Positions 31,920-44,541 of a DNA stretch of 64,000 nucleotides are shown piece by piece. This DNA is from Liquidambar formosana (Eukaryota; Streptophyta; Magnoliopsida; Saxifragales; Altingiaceae). The stretch covers positions 32,700,759 to 32,764,758 of the forward strand of contig CM077824.1 of the NCBI GenBank assembly GCA_039720395.1. Direction: 5' to 3'. The stretch's first letter is position 1; each line of letters opens with the position of its first letter. Position numbers and translations under genes: made by a program. The notes beneath the pieces were generated by a model. That model was given only the letters and a program-made list of their open reading frames with translations, was not told the origin of the DNA and made no database searches.

Positions 31920-32735
31920 TGAGAAAAACTTCTTCATGAAAGATTTGGTAGAAGCATCCAACAAGATCTATAGAGATAGATCATATAGATTGCTAAGTAT
32001 CTCCAAGTCATTAAACATAGTTGAAATGTTGAAGGAGTTCAACATGGAGAATTCTAAGGGAGGTCTGATTTACTTTAGCTAAGAATTCATTATTCAAGGG
32101 CATGTGCCCTAGGATAACACAAGTAAGGTTCTTAAAGTGTTAAGAAGCCTTATTCTACACTATGTATTGAATCTGATATCTATTATGTTGTAATTGTTAC
32201 AAATAGTTGTCAGTCAATTCAAATTTGGAATATTGGATTGTATATGGAAATTGTAAACTCATAGTAGATGGGTATATGGATTTGGATATAATCCATATGG
32301 GGTATATTTTATATTCACTTTAGTTGGTGAAATACTTAATGGAAGAACTGTATGAAAGATACAGTGGATTCCATTATTAAGGGTGAATTAATTGTCGCAT
32401 TGTCTAGGAGACTGTTTGGATCTATAAGTTCATTTAGAACTTGGAGTTGTTCCTTCCATTGAGTTGCCCACACCTTGTTTTGTGACAACAATGGGTCTAT
32501 AGCTCAAGTATAGGAATCACGGTCTCATCAAAAGTCCAAACACATAGAGCGGCAATTCCAAGTGATTAGAGGAATCATTGGAAAAGGTAATAGATACATT
32601 ACAGAAGATATTATCTACATAAGTTTTTGTAGACCTACTGACTAAAGCTTTAAAACATAATTGGTTATGTCTAAGACCAACATCTTGAGAAGATAGGTAT
32701 GCGATACATGGTCAATTGGCTTTAGTGCAAGTGGG
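31920..32735 (+). pseudogene. Element E eroded copia RT and RNase H remnant
   Basis: Scattered matches to the end of copia pol: FFMKDLVEAS followed by KIYRDRS near 31928-31985, NMENSKGGL near 32040, and LFCDNNGSIAQ with ESRSHQKSKH near 32473-32555, then a trace of the usual DLLTKAL motif near 32625. Stops (for example in QV*ESRSH) and small deletions interrupt them. The LTRs are far less diverged than this, so pol decayed before the last transposition. Confidence 0.75.
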
Positions 32736-32739
32736 AGAT
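32727..32739 (+). other. Element E polypurine tract
   Basis: GCAAGTGGGAGAT immediately before the 3' LTR start TGTTAGG; typical of copia elements. Confidence 0.85.
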
Positions 32740-34391
32740 TGTTAGGATTATGCCCTAGAGCCAATCATGGGGATGATTGTTTAGGGATTAGGAACAATCA
32801 TTTGATTTCATTTATGTATGTCACATTTATTATTGATTTAATAAAAGGGCTTATTCTATTATGTTTATATGCATCATTTATATTTACATAATATGTCCAT
32901 GGAGTTAGAGTTGAGAATATGGAATTACAAAGAGTTGTAATTTTGAGACTATAGATATATCTCTGTACTAAACTCCTAAAGCATTCCTAGTTGAAGGTTC
33001 ACTATGATGGACAGTAATGAACCATAGGACTAGCACTTGTTAGGTTGACTCTATAGGAGGATAGCTAGTCTCAAGCTATTTGTGTGGAGACACTACAACC
33101 AACAAGTGGGTGCCTATTACGAGAATAGGTACACTGAATGTGACCAAAGATATGAGATAAACTGAATGGAGTTTTATCCTGCCTGTCAATCAGTTTCTCA
33201 TTGTTATAGTGGTACAAGTAATCCTTAGACCTGAGACACCATAGTTGCCTTATGCATGTAGCTTTAGAAGTTTGATAACACTAAGTGCAGATCCTATTCA
33301 TGGGTCTGCAAAGGTGTTTATTGGCCCTACTGCTATGTGTATGAAGGCATGTGAGTGATCAACAAGGGATCCATCACTCTCAGGAAAAAGAGATAGAATG
33401 TCTCATATAGCATTCATAATATAACTCATTAAATCCATGGCCATGGTAGGATGAATATGAAAAGAGTTTCATGAGTTCATCAATGAGTTGATAACTATGA
33501 ATGAGTATAAAGTAATTGAACTAGGGACTTGACAGACTTCCATGTCCTATTAGTTCAATTGGAGACATTGTGTTGAAGGAAGGATGCAATTGTAACCTAT
33601 AAACTATAACAGAAGGGTTCTTTGTAAATAACTATTCACCTCATTAAGGACCACACCATGAGCCATATGCTAGGTGTTACTCATGGTTAGTAGAAGCCCT
33701 AATTGATATAAGTGAGTTATAATCAATTAGGGAATTGGAAGGAGTTCCAATTAGACCCTAAATGGAAAGAGTTCCATTGTGCACACCTCGTGCTATTCCT
33801 ACTACTTGATGATGTGAACCCAATGGGTCACACACTGATCATGCAAGATGAGCTTTTAAGTCTATGAGAGAAAGGGTATGAGTGCATAAAGAATAGTTCT
33901 TTGAGGCCATGTTTGTATTTGATATAAATAATAGGGGTTATTGTGCAATTTAGGGAAATTGCACAAAACCCTAAAAGGGTTTCCCCCCTAGGGCCGGCCC
34001 CTTTAGTGTGGACTATTTAAGTCACACTATGATGTGTGACATCATCACTTTGGAGGCCCCCCAAGGGCTGGCCAGAATTTTTAGCCTCCCTCTCTCTCTC
34101 TCCTCTCTTCTCCTACACTAGCAACAACAAGGAAAAGGAGGAAAGGACTTGAAGCTCTAGCTAGGTGTGGATACCGTTGGAGGCAGCACACTTGGGCTGC
34201 TCATTCACCGCTGTCCGGAATCAAAGCTTGGAGCAAAACGGAGAAGACAAAAATCCTGTAAGTGTTCTAACCCTCTTCGTAGTTAGGGTTTGATTTTGTG
34301 TTATGCATAGTTAGATTCATGGGATTGGGAATCGTAGGAAAAATTTTTATATTCCGCACTTGTATTTTTCCCTCTTGTTCGATTCCCAACA
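32740..34391 (+). repeat. Element E 3' LTR (1652 bp)
   Basis: Same length as the 5' LTR; differences seen by eye are at AGCTAATC/AGCCAATC, ACATTGAA/ACACTGAA, GAGAGAGA/GAGATAGA, GATATCTA/GATAACTA, CCTTCTCT/CCCTCTCT and ACCATTGG/ACCGTTGG. It is followed by the TCATG duplication. Confidence 0.95.
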
Positions 34392-34396
34392 TCATG

Positions 34397-36026
34397 TTAG
34401 GCTTTCTTTTCATGTTCAGGATTGTCATATGATATTTTCATCATGGTAATGCCTATTTAACATCTTTTTGATAGTTTTGTGCATGTTAGGGTGTCTAGAG
34501 CATATAGGAGCATATTAGGATATTGTTTTTCTTTTGATTTTTGTTATTTGCATGAGTATTAGGCCATTTTATGCACATTTAGCATTCTGTCCAGATTTGA
34601 TTTAGGTCTTCTAATGATGATTTGAGCATGAATATGAATGATTTGAGTTTAATAATTGCCTTATAGAATACATAGGGTGATTAATTGGTGATTTCTTGAT
34701 GTTTCGGGATGATTTGAGCATATAGGAGCATATAGGATTGAGTTTTTCTTTTGATTTTTGTTATTTGCATGAGCTTAAGGTCATTATATGCATGTTTAGT
34801 ATTCTGTCCAGATTTGAATTAGGTCTTCTAATGATTATTTGAGCACGAATATGGTGGATTTGAGCTTAATAATTGCCCTATAGAATACATAGGGTGATTA
34901 ATTGGTGTTTTCTCGATGTTTCGGGATAATTTGCATATGGTAAGTGGTTCATGGTAAGTTGTGTATGAATTGTTCTCTTCTCCCCCTTGGGTTATTGTCT
35001 TTACTTTGAATTAGAAGTCCTAAGTTTCCAACTTTCTTAAACTTCTTTTTCAATTAGAGTTCTATCTCTTTTAGAATTCTACTTTTCTCAAACTTCTTTT
35101 TTGGAAATCCTTCTTTTTTTGAAACTCTTCTTTTCTTTTAATGGAAACTTAGGGTTTATAGTTCGTTGTAAAGGGAGTAACCCCTTCTCAATCGAACTAC
35201 GTAGACTTTGATCCTTATATCTTTGTATGTAAGGTACGTAGGCGCTCATTTGATGTTCAAGTCCGCCCTAGGATACTAAGTATCCTAGGTTTTCTTTTTC
35301 TTTCTTCTTCTTTCTTTCTACCCATTTGTCCATCACATATATGCTAGTGGATAGGGTGGACCCATGCTTATACATTTATCCATCACATATTTGTTAGTGG
35401 ATAGGATGGATTTGTTTGCTTGCACATTTATCCATCACATATTTGCTAGTGGATAGGATGGATTTGTTTGCTTGCTCATTTATCCATCACATATTTGCTA
35501 GTGGATAGGATGGATTTGTTTATTCATTCTCTCTATCTCTCTACTGCTTTCTATATCTCTCATATCTGTTCATAGATGTTTACATGCTTTATGGATGTTT
35601 ATCTGCTTTATGGATGTTCATGGGTGAATGTGGATTATTTATGGATGATTCTTTGCATATGCATGGTGACTAATTAGGAAGTGATTGAAATAGCCCATAT
35701 AAATTCAGAGACCCATTTTTGGGGCGATGTGGGTACTTATAGGATGTTTCCTAGAACCTTCCCACATCGTAACTTAGTCTCCGAATCCTCTCTTGTTTTG
35801 ATAGACCTGTTTTTCCTTGATCGGAGTCATGTGGTTTGTTTTCAAAGGTTTTCTTAAAAAAACTGTTTTTATGGTTTTCCTCTTTTCCTAAAAATGAGGT
35901 GGCGACTCCTTGTTTGTTATGTTTTTGTGAACCTTTTAAAAACCAGATTTTTATTAATTTAAATCTCTACAAGTCTTTTTAAAAGAAGGGTTCTCCTTCC
36001 CCCCCGATCGAAACCCGTGGTTCACA
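34397..36026 (+). repeat. Element B 5' LTR, second part
   Basis: Continues the LTR interrupted by E and ends GGTTCACA before the primer-binding site. It holds hairpins at 35213-35234 and about 35270-35290, a stem at 35725-35769, four tandem units of about 52 bp (35323-35521), and GGTGGCGACTCC (about 35899). Confidence 0.88.
35323..35521. repeat. 52-bp tandem repeat in LTR of element B
   Basis: Four units with CATCACATATTTGCTAGTGG (starting 35331, 35381, 35433, 35485), each followed by ATAGGATGGA. Not present in A or C at this position. Confidence 0.85.
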
Positions 36027-36028
36027 GT

Positions 36029-36046
36029 CTGGCGACTCCACTGGGG
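36029..36046 (+). other. Element B primer-binding site (tRNA-Arg type)
   Basis: TGGCGACTCCACTGGGGA, identical to A although the LTRs are diverged. Confidence 0.8.
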
Positions 36047-36974
36047 ATTAGTGGACTAGACTCAAGGAATTTGTATGGGCTAATTTAATTGCTTAAATTA
36101 AAATCAATCACTTGCATACGCTTGAATGTGTGTTTACTTTATTGCATTGTGTGCGCAATTGCATTTGAATGATAGGTTGATGTATCCTTGCCTTTTCTGA
36201 TTGGCCTAGCCTTGACCCCGGTTCCCCTCGTTCTCAGGTGTCATGTTTGCGAAGCTATCAACTCCTCTTGCCACGTATCCTTGGGTTTTACCCTTGGGTA
36301 TATTAAATGGATCAACACGTACCACTTGACTCACGCGGCATCCCTCATGCCACACGTGATAGGTATATGGTTGATTCAAGCAAGTAGGGGACCTATCCTA
36401 CCCTTTTTAGTGCATATAGTAGACTGTCTAGGACACAAGGACCCGCCTAGTTTAAAGTCACCATGCTTGTGGAATGAATGCAGGTACAGAGTGGATGTGT
36501 GTTTGAATGTATGTGTGTATGGAATGAATGTATGTGTGGCATGAATATGTGTTGTGGGAATGAATGTGAATGGAATGAATGACAATGCAATTCATGTCAT
36601 GGTCCTTTGAGAAGATGATACAAAGCCCTCGATACAGTGATCCGGTTTCTTGTTCTTGAATGCGGTTGGAGATACGAATGAATGCTATGTGGGTGATTAA
36701 TTTTAAGGGGTAACATGACTTTAAAATCAATCGACCTACATCCCTTTAGTATGACCTTCTTACCTAAAGCCCATTGGGTTTATAAGGATGAGAGGCCCAA
36801 CTAAAGGAATGTTATTGGACCATTACCCGCCCGTTTAAATCAAGTGTGGAGACTAAAGGCGCTTTGTGTCACTTTGTAACTAAGTATGGGTCATTTGGAT
36901 GTAATAGAGTGCTGGCTTGGACTCGTGACTCTTCAGGCCGGTTGATCAGAGGAAGTACCGAACAAGACCTCGCC
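36047..36974 (+). other. Element B untranslated leader
   Basis: About 930 bp without a credible gene. It shares blocks with the leader of A (ATTGTGTGCGCAA, GGCCTAGCCT, CCCTTGGGTATATTAAATG, CACGCGGC). A TGAATG/TGTGTG-rich patch lies at 36480-36590. Confidence 0.5.
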
Positions 36975-38864
36975 ATGGATGAGACTTTTGCATTGAATAA
37001 TTCGGCTACACCTGACGGGACATCTGTCTCTGGGACTCCTGCGGACCCACGAAGAATTGAGAGGTTATTGAATGATATACTTGGGAAGTTGGAAGAGGTG
37101 TCAGTGAAGTCTGAAACCGCAATAAGAATGGCACAAGAGATCAACAACCAAACCCCTATCCTCATCCACAATATTCCTACAGATCAGGCCATACCCGACA
37201 CTCAAGTCCCCATTGTTCAAAATCAACCCAACCCATCTGCCCAAGCTGGAGGCCAAGCCCAAAATCCACCACCCCCACATACTCAATCATCGTCTCAAAA
37301 TCCACCACCTCCATATACTCAACCTCCACTACAAAATACCCCCATTTATACCCAATCATCCACTTTCATCCCCACCACTGAAAACCTTCCTATGAGTGAT
37401 GACCAAAAGATGATGGCTGCAAGGATGTTGGCTTTGGAGAAAACTTTGAAGGGCATTCGCCATGCTGATGATTTTGTAGATATCCACACTCTTTCTCTCT
37501 TCCCTCAAGCGAGATTGCCAACTTCATTCAAGATGCCAGAGTTACAGAAGTTTGATGGAACGGGTTGCCCTAAGACTCACTTAAAAATGTATGTTCGAGC
37601 AATGCAACCTCGTGGTGCTTCCGAGGAATTAATGGCCCAATTATTCCATGAATCACTTAGCACCTCTTCGCTGCATTGGTTTCTAAGTTTGGATAAGTCA
37701 AAGACTAGAACATGGGAAGATGTGTGCAGGGAATTCACCGATCACTACAAGTACAACACGGAGGTTGATGTGACAAGGAGAGACTTGGAGACTACTAAAC
37801 AGGCGGCAAATGAATCCTTCTCTTCCTACATCACTAAGTAGAGGAAGAAAGCTTCTAAGATGTTCGATAGGCCTAATGAAGAAGAACAGATACGAATAGT
37901 AGTCAAGAACCTATTGCCTATATATCACAAGCACTTGTTCGCTCATCACTTTCCCACTTTCAAAGCTCTAATTAGCTCTGGGACACAAGTGGAAGACGCC
38001 ATAACTGATGGCACTCTTAAAGTTGAAGATCCTTTAAGGTTTCATCGGATAGGGAACAATGGAAAGGCACCCGCTGAAGTGAATGCAATCGCTCGACAAC
38101 AGCCATGGAACATTGGCAACAATTCTACTCCTCGTCAGTTCTCTGACTTGTATGCACCACTAGACAAGGTTTATGAAAGATTGAAAGCAAGGGGCATCCT
38201 CAAACCTCTAGACCCAATACCTCCACCAAATCCATTGCCTAGGTGGTACAACGAAAATGAGTACTGCCATTTCCACCAATCCAAAGGCCATAGAACAGAT
38301 CGTTGTATCCGTCTCAGACATGAAATACAAGACCTCATTGATAAGAAGATCATAGGCCCACCTACTCCTCCTAATCGTCCCAATGTCACTCAAAATCCTT
38401 TGCCATCCCATAACCCGTCCCCTACTTCTAATGTCAATGCAATAGAAGACTCACCTCGTCCACCTTGACCCATTCGCCAATACACCACTTTGCCTATGAG
38501 TCTCACCAATGTATTTCATCATTGCAAGAAAAGAGGCCTTATCACTCCCCTTCCACCTCAGCTTTCACTTGTCCCTAACCCATCATTTTGCCTATACCAT
38601 AGAAAATTTGGCCATGATACCGAGGATTGTACCTTGATAAAGAAAGTGGTACAAGACTTGATTGATGAGAGAGTTCTGATCGTTCCGCAGCCAAGTCCAT
38701 GCGAAGTGCCTACATTGTTGCCCACCCTACATGAAGAAAACATGCAAGAGATTGATATGCTAGAATGGGCAAATCCCAAGAAGAAGCCTATGGGGAAAGA
38801 AAAGGTTGTTGAGAAGGAAGTGCCGAAGAAGCCGAGTAAGCCTCGAAAGTCATTTCAGCAATAG
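36975..38864 (+). pseudogene. gag: Element B gag, broken
   Basis: Starts ATG at 36975 (MDETFALNNSATPDG). Between the N-terminus and the gag domain is a proline- and glutamine-rich stretch (about 37200-37380) missing in family A. The gag domain has HWFLSLDKSKTRTWEDVCREF. A TAG at 37839 replaces the Trp of TRWRQKAS, and a TGA at 38466 interrupts PRPP-PIRQYT. Both knuckles are kept: CHFHQSKGHRTDRC (about 38266) and CLYHRKFGHDTEDC (about 38590). The frame ends in TAG at 38862-38864, the same position as in A. Confidence 0.9.
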
Positions 38865-39170
38865 TTGAAGGAAAGGTATGATGCCGGAGACCCTGAAGTG
38901 GGTTTATTGGGGGAACCATCTGGGAAGTTTGACTTCTATGTTCTCTACACTGCACCGCCTCCAATAACCATTCCTGTTCGTGCAACCAGATGGGGAAATC
39001 CATGGGAAGATGAGCAACCAACAGAGAAATCCCCAGTCCATGCAACTGGATGGGGAAAATCCTTGAAAGAAGAACAGCTGACAGAAAAGTCTCTAATACA
39101 AGAGGTAGATATGCTTGAATGGGGAGACATCATGGGTGAAACCTGTAGCGATGAAATAAATGATCTATGG
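38865..39170 (+). pseudogene. pro: Element B protease region, first part
   Basis: Begins LKERYDAGDPEVGLLGEPSG directly after the TAG, closely matching A. It carries an extra duplicated stretch in which ATRWGNPWEDEQPTEKS and ATGWGKSLKEEQLTEKS follow each other (about 38970-39090), not found in A. It stops at TATGG where S2 is inserted; the frame resumes at 41881. Confidence 0.85.
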
Positions 39171-40884
39171 TGTGAACCCCGGAAATTGGGCCCACGAGGG
39201 ATTGAAAAGAGAGCTTGGGTTTTGAAAACAAAAAGGAGTCGCCACCTTATTTTTTAAAGGAAACAAGGAAAACCCTAAAAAAATCAATTTGTTTTAAGAA
39301 AACAATTTGAATGACTCCATAAAAAAAGGAAAGGCAAAAACCAATCTTTTGGAAACCAAAGAAATCAGGGATTCGGAGGCTAAGTTATGACATGGGAAGG
39401 TTCTAGGCAAAGCCTATAGGCACCTATGTAACCCTTTCGGTCTCTCAGTTCATTTGGGCTAAATCAAGATCTTTTCCATACAAAAATCAGCAAGTATATC
39501 ATCACAAGATAGCATGCATATCATATATTTCATTCATCCATCCATGCATAATAAACACATAAAAACAGAAAATAAAGAAAAAGAAAAGAAAACAAAAAGA
39601 AGCCTAGGATGCTTGGATCCTAGAACGGACTTGAGCCTCACGAAGAGCGCCTACGTACCATGCAACGAAATACATGGATCAAAGTCCACGTAGTTCGATT
39701 AGAACTAGAGTTAAGTCCTAATATAAACCTATGGTAAAAACCCTAGGTTTCCTTATTTGATCAAAAGAGTTGAATAAACAAAGTTTGATTTTTAGGAAAA
39801 TTCCACAAAATGGAAACCTTGATAAAAAACAGAATTTTATTGGTTAAGGAAACCCTTGATTTAAACCATAGACTTGTATTAAAAATTAACCCTAGAAAGG
39901 GAAAAGGGAAAGGATAAGGAAGAGAGGTGAATTGGGGCACCTTCATACCCACTTACCTGAGCGCAATTGCTCCAAACATTAGCCATTTCATGCATTGGCA
40001 GCCCTATTTGCCATAGGACAATTACCACACCTATTTGCACCCTTACACGTGCTCAAAACCATGCAAAAACAATGATATGCAAATCTGGATAGAATAGTAT
40101 TATGGCCTAAAATCATCTACTAAGAATGCTAACAGCAAAAACAGCAAACTTTCATAAGCCCTAACACAATCCTAGAACCATATTATGCATATAAACCCTA
40201 AAACATACTAACATGCATGCAAAAATATCATATTTACTCCATATGAAAAACATATACAGCAAACATGAAGAAAAACCAATGAAAAGACCTACTTTGACAT
40301 GCTGTATGAAAGTTAAAATAAAACAAGGACACCAAAGCCCTAAACTCACAAATATGCTTAAAAACATACAAAACCAACTCTAAACATACTAAAATAAACC
40401 TAAACAGAACCTAAACCATGCATATTAATTAACTAAAGCAATAAAACATGACAAAAAACCTAACTCTAACATGCAATATCACTATCCTAGAACATGGACA
40501 ACAGAAACACAAGAATCATAACTATGCATTGGAACCTATGAACTAACTCTAAAGCATGCAAAACTCATCATGAACATCATCAATATCACATGTATTAACC
40601 AATAGAAACTTCAATTCATGGTAGAAATTACAAGTATTACATGTAATAGAGCTATCCTACATGATACCTTTGTTTAAGCTTGAACAGAAAAGAGGAATAC
40701 CTTAGGAAGAGCCTTCTTTGCTGCTGTATGAACTCCCTCTTGCTCTTGTGGATGTCTTTAATCAATATTCTCCAAGGCTACAGCAAGAACTCCAGCTCTC
40801 CTTCAAGTCTCTCTCTCTTATTCTCTCTCAAACACTCAAGTTTTAATGCATAAAGTGGCTCCCCTTGTGCTGAAGCATAGGGGG

Positions 40885-40892
40885 TATTTATA
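40885..40892 (-). promoter_or_regulatory. LTR S2 TATA box
   Basis: TATAAATA on the minus strand, 199 bp from the palindrome. Confidence 0.6.
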
Positions 40893-41090
40893 GAGTTTCA
40901 TTAGGATTAACCAATGGCTAGGATTAAAACCCTAAAAATTAATCCAAGGGCTATTAGAGACCCCCTTGGGGCTTAAGTAACTCAGAAGTTACCAAAAATT
41001 AGAAGGAAACTTGTCCAAAAGAGCCCTTGTACGTCAAAATAGGCAAGAGTCCGCTTCAGCAAGGAATCATGGTGCAAATAGGAAAGTGGT

Positions 41091-41170
41091 CTCGAGTGAC
41101 CACCCAAGGCTGGGCAGCTAGCCACCTGGGCCCAGGCGGCTAGCTGCCCAGGCTTGGGTGGTCACCCGAG
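41091..41170. promoter_or_regulatory. 80-bp palindrome in LTR S2
   Basis: CTCGAGTGACCACCCAAGGC ... GCTTGGGTGGTCACCCGAG around CTGGGCCCAG; the outer 20 bases pair nearly perfectly. Confidence 0.85.
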
Positions 41171-41880
41171 CCCACTTCTGATTTTTCTCCTATTTTGCCT
41201 CTCTTCCCTTCTAGAAGTGTTTCAGGGGGCAAATTAACTTCGATTTTGATGAAACAAAAGCCAAAACGACCGTGTTTTGATGAGGAATATGTTTTTGAAA
41301 ATTTTGGGGTGAAAACCACTAACCATGGGGGCATGGTTAGGTTTGAACAAGGCGGTTAACCACTATGCTCTACCTTTGCTAAGCATAGGCATGCACATAG
41401 GTTCAAACCAAACACTTTCCATATCAAATTTGAACTTCATAAAATACTTTTGGGGGTAAAATGATGACTAATGAAAGTCAATTTGAAAAGATTTGGTTGA
41501 TAATTGTGAGTCAATTAGAGCTAACCCAAGGAAGGGTCAATTAACCAACTTAAACTACATCGAGCCATTTTAATCCCGAGCCATTGATTCATCAAATTGA
41601 CACTAGAAATACCTCATATGCATCTATATGAACTCCAATTGACAATTTGGAGATCATTCCAAGGTCAAATGAAAAGTTTGGGACTTAAAAGACGATTATG
41701 CCCCTCAAGTCACAAAAGCTCTTATTATCCCTCAAGATCAACTCCAATTTGAACCAAAATTCATATCCATTGTCCTTGTGACTCTAGAAAACTAATGCAA
41801 GTGACTAGACTCAAAAACAAAACAAAAACATGCATGAAATGATGAGCCCTAGTAAGGTGGTACAAAAATGGGGTGTGATA

Positions 41881-43386
41881 TATGGGCAGACTCTGAAGAA
41901 GTTGACCACTTGACTAGGGGTGGTCGTCACTTCAAACCGACCTACCTTAAGAATGAAAATCCGGTAGAAGCACTAGAGAAGGGGCAAAGACCTGAAATCT
42001 ACGATGAAGAGGATGAAGTCTTAAAGCAACTGAAAAAGACTCAAGCCAACATTACCATATGGGGATTGCTTATGGCTTCTCTCAAGCACTGTCAGACTAT
42101 GCTTAAGCTTTTGAACCATGTCCAAGTACCCATCGATACTTCACCGGAGGGGCTGGTGAGCTTTATAACCCCTGTCGAGAAAGCAGCTACCATAATCTTC
42201 ATAGAGGCTGATTTGCCAAAAGGGAGGAGAGATCATGTGCAAGCCTTGAACATAACTGTTGATACCCTAGGGAAACGGGTTCCCACCGTCCTTATTGACA
42301 ATGGTTCTGCTTTGAATGTGTGTCCACTTCGTACTGCTACATCTCTTGGGTTGGGACCTACAGATTTTGTGCCGTCTAGGCAATAGTGAGAGCATATGAC
42401 AATGCAAGAAGGGAAGTGATTGGTATGGTGACCTTACCGTTAATCATAGGGCCGGCAGAATTTGAAATTGAATTTCAAGTTCTTGATGTTCCTGCTTGTT
42501 TCAATCTCTTGCTAGGCCGACCATAGATCCATCCAAATGGGGCCATCCCATCGTCTTTGCACGAAAAAGTTAAGTTCCCCTACAAAGGATCTATTGTGAC
42601 CCTACAAGGAGACTATGAACTCGCTGCTAGTCAAATGTCAAGAATCCCCATTTGTGAGATCAAGCACGATCCTTCAGATATGCCGTTTTCAGGGTTTGAA
42701 TACGTGCAAGTTATCAACTCAGCACCCGCAGGTAGAGAACTTATCCCGCTAGACTTTTCACCACATGGGAACTTGCGGGTTGCTGAAGTCATGAAGATCA
42801 TGGGTTTCTTTCCTGGCATGGGAATGGGACCAAGGCACCGAGGAATCTCAGAGCCAATTAAGCACCAATCAGCCTTGCATACCTTTGGCTTGGGATATAA
42901 GCCAACACAAGCAGATTACAAGGAATAAGCGTGACTGAGAAAAGAGAAAGAAATTGCTAAAGCTCGCAGGCACACTGTTATTCACTCGCTTAAGCCTTAC
43001 AAGCCAACCTTGAATGGGTGCTTTATGAAAGAAGGAGAAGATTTCCCGTATTGTGGTTTTCTGGAACCTACTTATGTGGAGTCCATCAGAGCTAGAGTCC
43101 CTGGGTTTGAAATTTTCTTTGAGACTGAGTGGTATCCGATCACAGCAACCATGGTTGAGGATTGAGCAATAGATAGCAACAGAGAAGAAGAAGATTGGGA
43201 GGACAGCATGGATTCAGAGGTTATGGGCCGTTTATTCTCAGAATGTGTGCTAGCCATCGAAGATCGCGAAGAGGTTCCAGTTCTAGCATTCCAGACAGTC
43301 AGTGAGCCACTTCAAAATTGGTACACCGAAGGATCCCCCGTTCTTATTCCAAAGAAAGAAGAGTCTAAGCCAGTAGAGGATATATA
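41881..43386 (+). pseudogene. pro: Element B protease region, second part
   Basis: Resumes with WADSEEVDHLTRGGRHFKP. The active site IDNGSALNVCP (about 42294-42326) is intact. One base is missing near 42384 (frameshift), TAG at 42534-42536 replaces the Trp of RPWIHP, and a TAA follows at 42926. The G-patch-like MGFFPGMGMGPRHRGI is present (about 42798-42845). Only one copy of the C-terminal EDSMDSEVMGRLF block is seen, so its duplication belongs to family A. It ends in TAG at about 43386, followed by a pyrimidine-rich stretch to CAG at 43510, similar to the intron region of A, although no in-frame donor avoids the stop. Confidence 0.85.
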
Positions 43387-43510
43387 GGTTTTCTTTTGAG
43401 TCTTGAGTCAGCAAACAATCTGTCTTCATTTAAAGAATTTCATTTGTTGAGTCCTTTAGAGTTGTCATAAATTTTGTTAGTGATTGGTACTTTCTTTATT
43501 TTCTCGCAGA

Positions 43511-44541
43511 GATTATATTCATTGTCTTCGCGCCTTCTTGTCTCTTAATGTGTGTGGCATGGAAATAGACCCTAGAGACGCTGATATCCCTCCCAAGCTC
43601 ATTGAGCAAAGGAATAAAGGGATAGCACAACCAATTGCAGAAGAACTAGAATCAATTAATCTAGGGATGAATGAATTGCCAAAATAATTAAAATTGGTAC
43701 AACACTTTCCCCCTCTGAAAAAGAGCAATTGGTTGAGTTGTTGAGAGAGAATCTTGAAGCATTCGCCTGGTCTTATGAAGATATGCCCGGAGTAGACACA
43801 GATATAGTGCAACATCACATTCCGACCAATCCTAACATGAAGCCTGTTAAGTAGAAGTTGAGGAGAATGAAGCCTAAGTGGGCGTTGAAGATAAAAGAAG
43901 AGGTGATCAAGCAGATAGAAGCTAAGTTCCTTAAGGTTGTGGAGTACCCTGAATGGCTTGCGAACATAGTACCAGTTCTAAAGAAGGATGGCAAAGTGCG
44001 TATGTGTGTAGACTTTCATGATTTGAATAAGGTATGCCCTAAGGATGACTTTCCACTACCACACATTGACGTGTTAGTTGATAGTACCGCAGGGCACGCT
44101 CTTCTTTCTTTCATGGATGGTTTCTCGGGTTACAATCAGATCAAGATGGCACCAGAAGATATGGAGAAAACGTCCTTCATCACTCAGTGGGGGACCTATT
44201 GTTACAAAGTAATGCCGTTCGGGTTAAAGAATGCAGGGGCAACTTATCAGAGAGCTGCTACCACTTTATTGCATGACATGATACATAAAAAGGTCGAGGT
44301 TTACGTCGATGACATGATTGTCAAGTCAAAGGATAGGGAAGGACATGTAGCTGTGCTCAGAAAGTTCTTCAATCGAATCATAAAGTACAAGCTTCACCTC
44401 AACCCTCAGAAATGTGCTTTTGGAGTCACTACCGGAAAGCTGCTAGGCTTCATAATAACACAGAGGGGAATCGAAGTGGATCCAAGCAAGATCAAGGCCA
44501 TTCTGGAGATGCCGCCGCCAAAAAATGAGAAGGAAATCTGA
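43511..44541 (+). pseudogene. pol: Element B reverse transcriptase, broken
   Basis: Collinear with A: MEIDPRDADIPPKL near 43560, then a one-base loss near 43683 (CCAAAATAATT against CCAAAGATAATT), a TAG near 43855, then intact RT motifs EYPEWLANIVPVLKKDGK, CVDFHDLN, GFSGYNQIKMA, VMPFGLKNAGATYQRA, YVDDMIVKS (about 44300-44330). A TGA at 44539 replaces an Arg codon (CGA to TGA). Confidence 0.9.

Larger units (their letters stand above)
24717..34391 (+). mobile_element. Element E: complete but non-coding copia-type LTR element
   Basis: Flanked by the 5-bp duplication TCATG (24712-24716, 34392-34396), with 1652-bp LTRs at 24717-26368 and 32740-34391 that differ by about six bases by eye. Primer-binding site TGGTATCAGAGC (initiator tRNA-Met) follows the 5' LTR, and AAGTGGGAGA precedes the 3' LTR. 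The 6.4-kb interior has no reading frame of more than about 90 codons, only eroded copia pol traces near its 3' end. It moved recently, so it must have been copied with proteins from another element. Confidence 0.95.
39171..41880 (-). repeat. S2: solo Tat LTR in reverse orientation inside the protease of B
   Basis: 2710 bp flanked by the exact 5-bp duplication TATGG (39166-39170, 41881-41885). On the minus strand it runs from an eroded TATCACACCCC start to GGGGTTCACA. It has the palindrome (41091-41170), TATA box (40885-40892 reversed), R/U5 hairpins and the GGTGGCGACTCC word. A single LTR between direct duplications is the product of recombination between two LTRs of one element. It belongs to a family distinct from A, B and S1. 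Confidence 0.93.

Noticed and set aside
36188..36730. Frames of 69-118 codons in the leader of B
   Set aside because: Composed of TGTGTG/GAATGA simple sequence, with no counterpart in A or C leaders.
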